Assembly (NCBI GenBank): GCA_000434615.1
Contig: FR880815.1
Coordinates: 49,725 to 113,724 of the forward strand
Direction of reading: 5' to 3'
Origin: Clostridium sp. CAG:510
GTDB lineage: Bacteria; Bacillota; Clostridia; Lachnospirales; Lachnospiraceae
DNA length: 64,000 bases
Position 1 is the first letter of the stretch. Each line of letters opens with the position of its first letter. The translations under genes and the position numbers were made by a program. The notes under the pieces were generated by a model that saw only the letters and a program-made list of their open reading frames with translations, searched no databases and was not told the origin of the DNA. Shown here in pieces: positions 61,432-64,000 of this stretch.

Positions 61432-62052
61432 ATGAAGCAGAATATGGAACAATGGGCGGCAGCAGGCCTGCCCGGAGAAGGAAAAACCACTGAGGAAATA
61501 CTTCGGTTTATAGAAGAATACTGCAGGGATGCGGTGCAAAAATCAAAAAAAGTCATTTGCTTTCCGGAACTTACAATAGCGCCAAATCCCCTCGGGGTAA
61601 CTGTGTATGAAAGCACTGTTACGGTATCCGGGACGATTACGGACAGACTGTCAAAAATCTGCAGGATGTATGGAATATACCTTATTGTCGGCATTGCCCA
61701 AAAAAGCAGGGTGCCGGGAAGGGTGTATGACGAGGTTCTTGTGATAAATCCGGTGGGAGAAATCCTTACAGAGTATGTGATTCATACGGTGGATGGGACA
61801 AGACAGCTTTACCTCTGTGGTTCAGCTTATAAAGAGTCACATTTTTTCAATCTTCCGTTTGCAAAAGCAGGACTCCTTGCCGGCGGAGATGTGTTTGATG
61901 ATGAGCTGCTCCGGCAGTATAAAGACGCAGATGCTATTTTCATGTGCCTGTCGGATCAGAAAGAGGGACGGGATCGTGCAGCGTCTGTTGCCGAAAGACT
62001 TGGAAAGACCGTAATTCTTGCAGGATTGGAACCGGGTATTTTTGAGGGTTGA
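61432..62052 (+). CDS. Truncated nitrilase-like protein lacking catalytic Lys and Cys
   Basis: A 206-residue protein that aligns along its length with the complete nitrilase two genes upstream (FPEL; YGIYLIVGIAQKSRVPGRVYDEV; VINPVGEILTEY; FAKAG). The Glu of FPEL is kept, but the segment that should hold Lys reads EYVIHTVDG and the one that should hold Cys reads KAGLLAGGDVFDDE. It is also about 70 residues shorter. It cannot use standard nitrilase chemistry and may be a regulatory or structural partner. The ATG at 61432 follows AGGTGAG; a GTG at 61423 is possible. It starts 9 bp after the PreA-like gene and its frame is intact. Confidence 0.75.
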   Translation: MKQNMEQWAAAGLPGEGKTTEEILRFIEEYCRDAVQKSKKVICFPELTIAPNPLGVTVYESTVTVSGTITDRLSKICRMYGIYLIVGIAQKSRVPGRVYDEVLVINPVGEILTEYVIHTVDGTRQLYLCGSAYKESHFFNLPFAKAGLLAGGDVFDDELLRQYKDADAIFMCLSDQKEGRDRAASVAERLGKTVILAGLEPGIFEG

Positions 62053-62059
62053 TGAACAA

Positions 62060-62096
62060 GCCCCCGGGTGTGGCAGAACTGTCGCATCCGGGGGTA
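62060..62096 (+). terminator. Hairpin at the end of the catabolic operon
   Basis: CCCCCGG-G-TG (from 62061) pairs with CA-CCGGGGG to 62094 around a loop of about 12 bases. The following T run is short, so termination strength is uncertain. Confidence 0.6.
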
Positions 62097-62098
62097 GT

Positions 62099-62337
62099 TT
62101 AAAGAACAATATCTTTTAAATCAGCAAAAGTTGAGATTGAATAATCGGTTTTCTCACAAAAAGCGGCATCTCCGATTCCTGCAGCTTTTAAGAATATCAT
62201 CATCAAGCCCTACTTGTTTTAAGATAAATTTTGTATTTTTGCTGGAAGAAGCAACACTGATACCGGCTGCTTTTAATGCAGACAGAGTTTCACGGATTTC
62301 AGCAGTTACATCACCCGGGGTCATGCTCATTAGTTTC
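62099..62337 (-). pseudogene. pgmB: Remnant of beta-phosphoglucomutase
   Basis: On the minus strand, TPGDVTAEIRETLSALKAAG, then ISVASSSKNTKFILKQVGLD, matches the core of beta-phosphoglucomutase (HAD superfamily). The sequence then jumps, with a frame change, to FLKAAGIGDAAFCEKTDYSI, then STFADLKDIVL and stop, the family's C-terminal end. Catalytic N-terminal motifs and the middle are missing. It is an internally deleted, non-functional fragment. Confidence 0.7.
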
Positions 62338-62346
62338 TCTTTATAA

Positions 62347-62730
62347 TTAGGAAAGCAGTAATCCGTTTGGCTTCATCTGTTCAGCGGAAAGTTCTGTTTC
62401 TTTTGCAAGCCAGTCCTTATCCCAGAATACACCGAGGCTTGCTGCCAGATGACCGCCGGCGGAAAAACCGGCTACGATAATTTTATCCGGCTTAATACCA
62501 TATTCCGCCGCATGCTTTCTTAAGTAGGCTACGCTCCATGCCAGTTCATAAAGAGATTGCGGGAATTTTGCCGGCACTACACTATATCGTAGGACGCAGG
62601 CATGAAATCCTCTGGCGATATATTGAACAGCAATAGCTTCTGCCTTTCGGTCGAAGGTGAATTCATAGCCGCCACCAGGACAAATCAGTACCAGCGGACG
62701 GGTCAAAAAACCATTGACATCCGACATCAC
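62347..62730 (-). pseudogene. Fragment of an alpha/beta hydrolase (esterase)
   Basis: A 127-residue frame keeps the oxyanion-hole block LVLICPGGGYEFTFDRKAE and the nucleophile elbow VAGFSAGGHLAAS, typical of acetyl-esterase/BD-FAE-like hydrolases. The N-terminal residues and everything after MKPNGLLLS, including the catalytic Asp and His, are missing. It joins directly to the pgmB remnant. It was probably a carbohydrate esterase and is now dead. Confidence 0.7.
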
Positions 62731-63000
62731 ACACGTTATAACATAGGTAATCTAATAAAAAATGATGTTATCATTACTGTAGGCTTTGTGGGAATGGTAG
62801 CCATAGTTGTGAACTCGATGGAACGCAATGGCTGAACCCTCAGGGTAGCAATGCCACCGGTCTGCAACCGAAAGACGTTTTACTCGGATGATTTTACATT
62901 TTCTTATATTGACACAGAATGACAGGAAAGTTAGAAAAATCAAGGCTTTCCTTTACTTGGATGGATTTTCTTTGACTGGGATTCACACCACCAACCGGTT
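62731..63000. other. Island right end, no gene recognised
   Basis: No ribosome site or recognised domain is visible. A plus-strand frame ending VGFVGMVAIVVNSMERNG (stop near 62835) may be a gene tail but has no identifiable start. The remainder is plain AT-rich sequence up to the repeat at 63001. Confidence 0.3.
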
Positions 63001-63041
63001 CTCCTAAGGGGCAGTTGTGGGTTCGATTCCCGCAGGGAACA
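63001..63041 (+). repeat. attR-like direct repeat (3' end of tRNA-Arg)
   Basis: Exact 41-bp copy of the tRNA-Arg 3' end (49831-49871). The sequence to the left does not continue the tRNA, so this is not a functional tRNA gene. Confidence 0.85.
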
Positions 63042-63050
63042 CTCAGATTT

Positions 63051-63088
63051 TGTAGCAATGTTGACCACAATTCATTGCTACTTTTTTT
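63051..63088 (+). terminator. Terminator next to the right repeat (probably the original tRNA terminator)
   Basis: GTAGCAATG (63052-63060) pairs with CATTGCTAC (63073-63081), followed by TTTTTTT. It lies 10 bp after the tRNA 3' copy, which is where the terminator of an uninterrupted tRNA-Arg would be. Confidence 0.8.
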
Positions 63089-63223
63089 ATTTATAGGTGC
63101 TTGCGAGCACCGAGAAGTTATATAATTTGTGAGAATGACCAAATAAGTATTTTCGGGGTTCTTCAAGAAAGCAATTTCTGTGGCCGGATATGATACAGTA
63201 TATTCCCTGGGGATGAGGGGAGT

Positions 63224-63280
63224 CTATCTCCATTATACATATTGAAGTCTCCATCATTTGATGATAAAATGATGGAGATA
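63224..63280. promoter_or_regulatory. Inverted repeats upstream of the Fic gene
   Basis: CTCCATCATTT (63249-63259) and AAATGATGGAG (63267-63277) form an 11-bp perfect dyad with a 7-base centre. TATCTCCAT at 63224 and ATGGAGATA ending at 63280 form an outer pair. This is a candidate operator, 24 bp before the Fic start. The segment 63089-63223 holds no recognised gene. Confidence 0.5.
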
Positions 63281-63303
63281 AATCTGAAATGAAGGAGATT
63301 CCT

Positions 63304-64000
63304 ATGAGAGATTTTGATTATATTGCAAGTCCTGTGAAGTTGCTGACACCTGAAATTGTTCAGATGGTTAGCAGCATCCACGAACATAAAGGCAAACAGG
63401 AATTATTTCTCGAAGCCAATGTAGATGAGCTGAAAACACTCTTAGAAGTTGCATTGATTCAGAGTACGGGAGCATCCAATCGAATCGAAGGTATTTTTAC
63501 AAGCGATAAGCGTTTGGAAGAATTGGTAAGACAAAAAACAGAACCCCGCAACCGATCTGAGCAGGAAATTGCCGGTTATCGTGAAGTGCTTTCCACAATT
63601 CACGAAGGCTATGAATATATCAATCCAAGACCGAACATTATTTTGCAGTTACATCGAGATCTGTACTCCTATTCACAGGGTGCTGCCGGTGGAAGTTATA
63701 AGAACTCCGATAATGTAATTGCAGAAACAGATGCCGAGGGTCATCAGAAAGCACGTTTTATACCGGTTCCCGCATTTCAGACTGCCGAAGCGATGGAAGA
63801 ACTTTGCACTCGCTTCCTTGAAGCGTGGGAAGCTGACCGCATTGATAAACTGGTCCTGATTCCCATGTTCATTCTGGACTTTCTGTGTATCCATCCTTTC
63901 AATGACGGGAATGGTAGAATGAGTCGGTTGCTCACTTTACTGCTTTTTTATAAGGCGGGATACATCGTTGGGAAATATGTCAGTATGGAAATGCTGATTG
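63304..64000 (+). CDS. Fic-domain protein, class II, truncated by the right edge
   Basis: The first 232 residues of a Fic-family AMP transferase. An N-terminal Fic_N-like segment holds the inhibitory motif SNRIEG (residues 58-63, pattern S/T-xxx-E-G), so the protein would be held inactive by its own N-terminal helix (class II). The catalytic motif HPFNDGNGRMSR begins at residue 197. The target-binding flap lies around NSDNVIAETDAEGHQKARFI. Such proteins transfer AMP from ATP to a target Tyr/Ser/Thr and usually end with a winged helix, which would lie beyond the edge. GAAGGAGAT precedes the ATG. It lies outside the island, just beyond the right repeat. Confidence 0.88.
   Translation, partial: MRDFDYIASPVKLLTPEIVQMVSSIHEHKGKQELFLEANVDELKTLLEVALIQSTGASNRIEGIFTSDKRLEELVRQKTEPRNRSEQEIAGYREVLSTIHEGYEYINPRPNIILQLHRDLYSYSQGAAGGSYKNSDNVIAETDAEGHQKARFIPVPAFQTAEAMEELCTRFLEAWEADRIDKLVLIPMFILDFLCIHPFNDGNGRMSRLLTLLLFYKAGYIVGKYVSMEMLI

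Larger units (their letters stand above)
49831..63041. mobile_element. Putative 13.2-kb genomic island in tRNA-Arg(CCT)
   Basis: Bounded by the 41-bp direct repeats; the unit length is 13,170 bp. It contains a LysR gene, a nine-gene catabolic/transport operon (51109-62052) and gene remnants at the right end. No integrase, transposase, relaxase or replication gene is visible. A tRNA-type terminator lies right after each repeat copy (49876 and 63052), consistent with the one at 63052 having followed the tRNA before integration. Island status is inferred from the repeats; loss of the integrase, or mobilisation in trans, would explain its absence. Confidence 0.7.

Noticed and set aside
63001..63041. 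Second tRNA gene
   Set aside because: Only the 3' half is present; no acceptor 5' strand, D arm or full anticodon stem precedes it.

Overview
The window is a chromosomal replication-origin region of a low-to-medium GC anaerobic Firmicute, most likely a Lachnospiraceae member (Clostridia). This rests on the gene order around the origin (gyrA-gyrB-recF-S4 protein-dnaN-dnaA / rpmH-rnpA-yidD-yidC-khpB-mnmE-mnmG-rsmG-parA-parB), on Lachnospiraceae-type genes of unknown function (DUF4446, DUF3881), on AGGAGG-type ribosome sites, and on typical TTGACA/TATAAT promoters. Genes left of about 33.7 kb run mostly on the minus strand and genes to the right on the plus strand, so replication starts near 32.0-34.1 kb, where DnaA boxes lie on both sides of dnaA.

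Left arm (0-23.5 kb): a partial gene at the edge and an AlbA_2/Schlafen-type ATP-binding regulator. Then comes an eight-gene minus-strand operon (10.36 to 1.60 kb): solute-binding lipoprotein, two sugar permeases, two secreted lipoproteins, a GH130 mannoside enzyme, a DUF1861 protein and a LacI-type regulator. It looks like a beta-mannoside or N-glycan fragment utilisation locus. Next are small regulator/membrane gene groups (XRE, YczE-like, TetR/flavodoxin, CarD, TetR/alpha-beta hydrolase with twin operators, MATE pump), a lone acyl-CoA synthetase, a HAD phosphatase that overlaps pyrG tail to tail, and an ECF transporter S component. A tandem array of about 53-bp palindromic units lies at 11.3-11.6 kb.

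Origin and right arm (23.5-49.9 kb): gyrA, gyrB, recF, dnaN and dnaA, the oriC boxes, then the rpmH-to-rsmG cluster. A DegS-like sensor kinase interrupted by one in-frame amber codon is followed by its response regulator. The segment before parA is unusual. It has three parS sites (one built into a terminator stem, two in duplicated elements flanking an acetyltransferase gene) and a 121-bp tandem hairpin repeat whose two copies differ by compensatory base changes. After parAB come DUF4446, HD-GYP, serS, DUF3881 and tRNA-Arg(CCT).

Island (49.83-63.04 kb): the 3' 41 bp of tRNA-Arg is repeated exactly at 63001-63041, so the 13,170 bp between looks like a tRNA-integrated island. No integrase is visible. 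Its cargo is one compact LysR-controlled operon: a BMP-type nucleoside-like ABC importer, SsnA-like amidohydrolase, MmgE/PrpD, ornithine-cyclodeaminase-like protein, nitrilase, PreA-like flavoprotein with two 4Fe-4S clusters and an atypical catalytic loop, and a nitrilase-like protein lacking the catalytic Cys and Lys. I infer uptake and reductive or hydrolytic breakdown of an unidentified nitrogen-containing (probably heterocyclic) compound. This is the best candidate for an undescribed system here. The right end carries scars of pgmB and an esterase, and the window ends inside a class II Fic gene.
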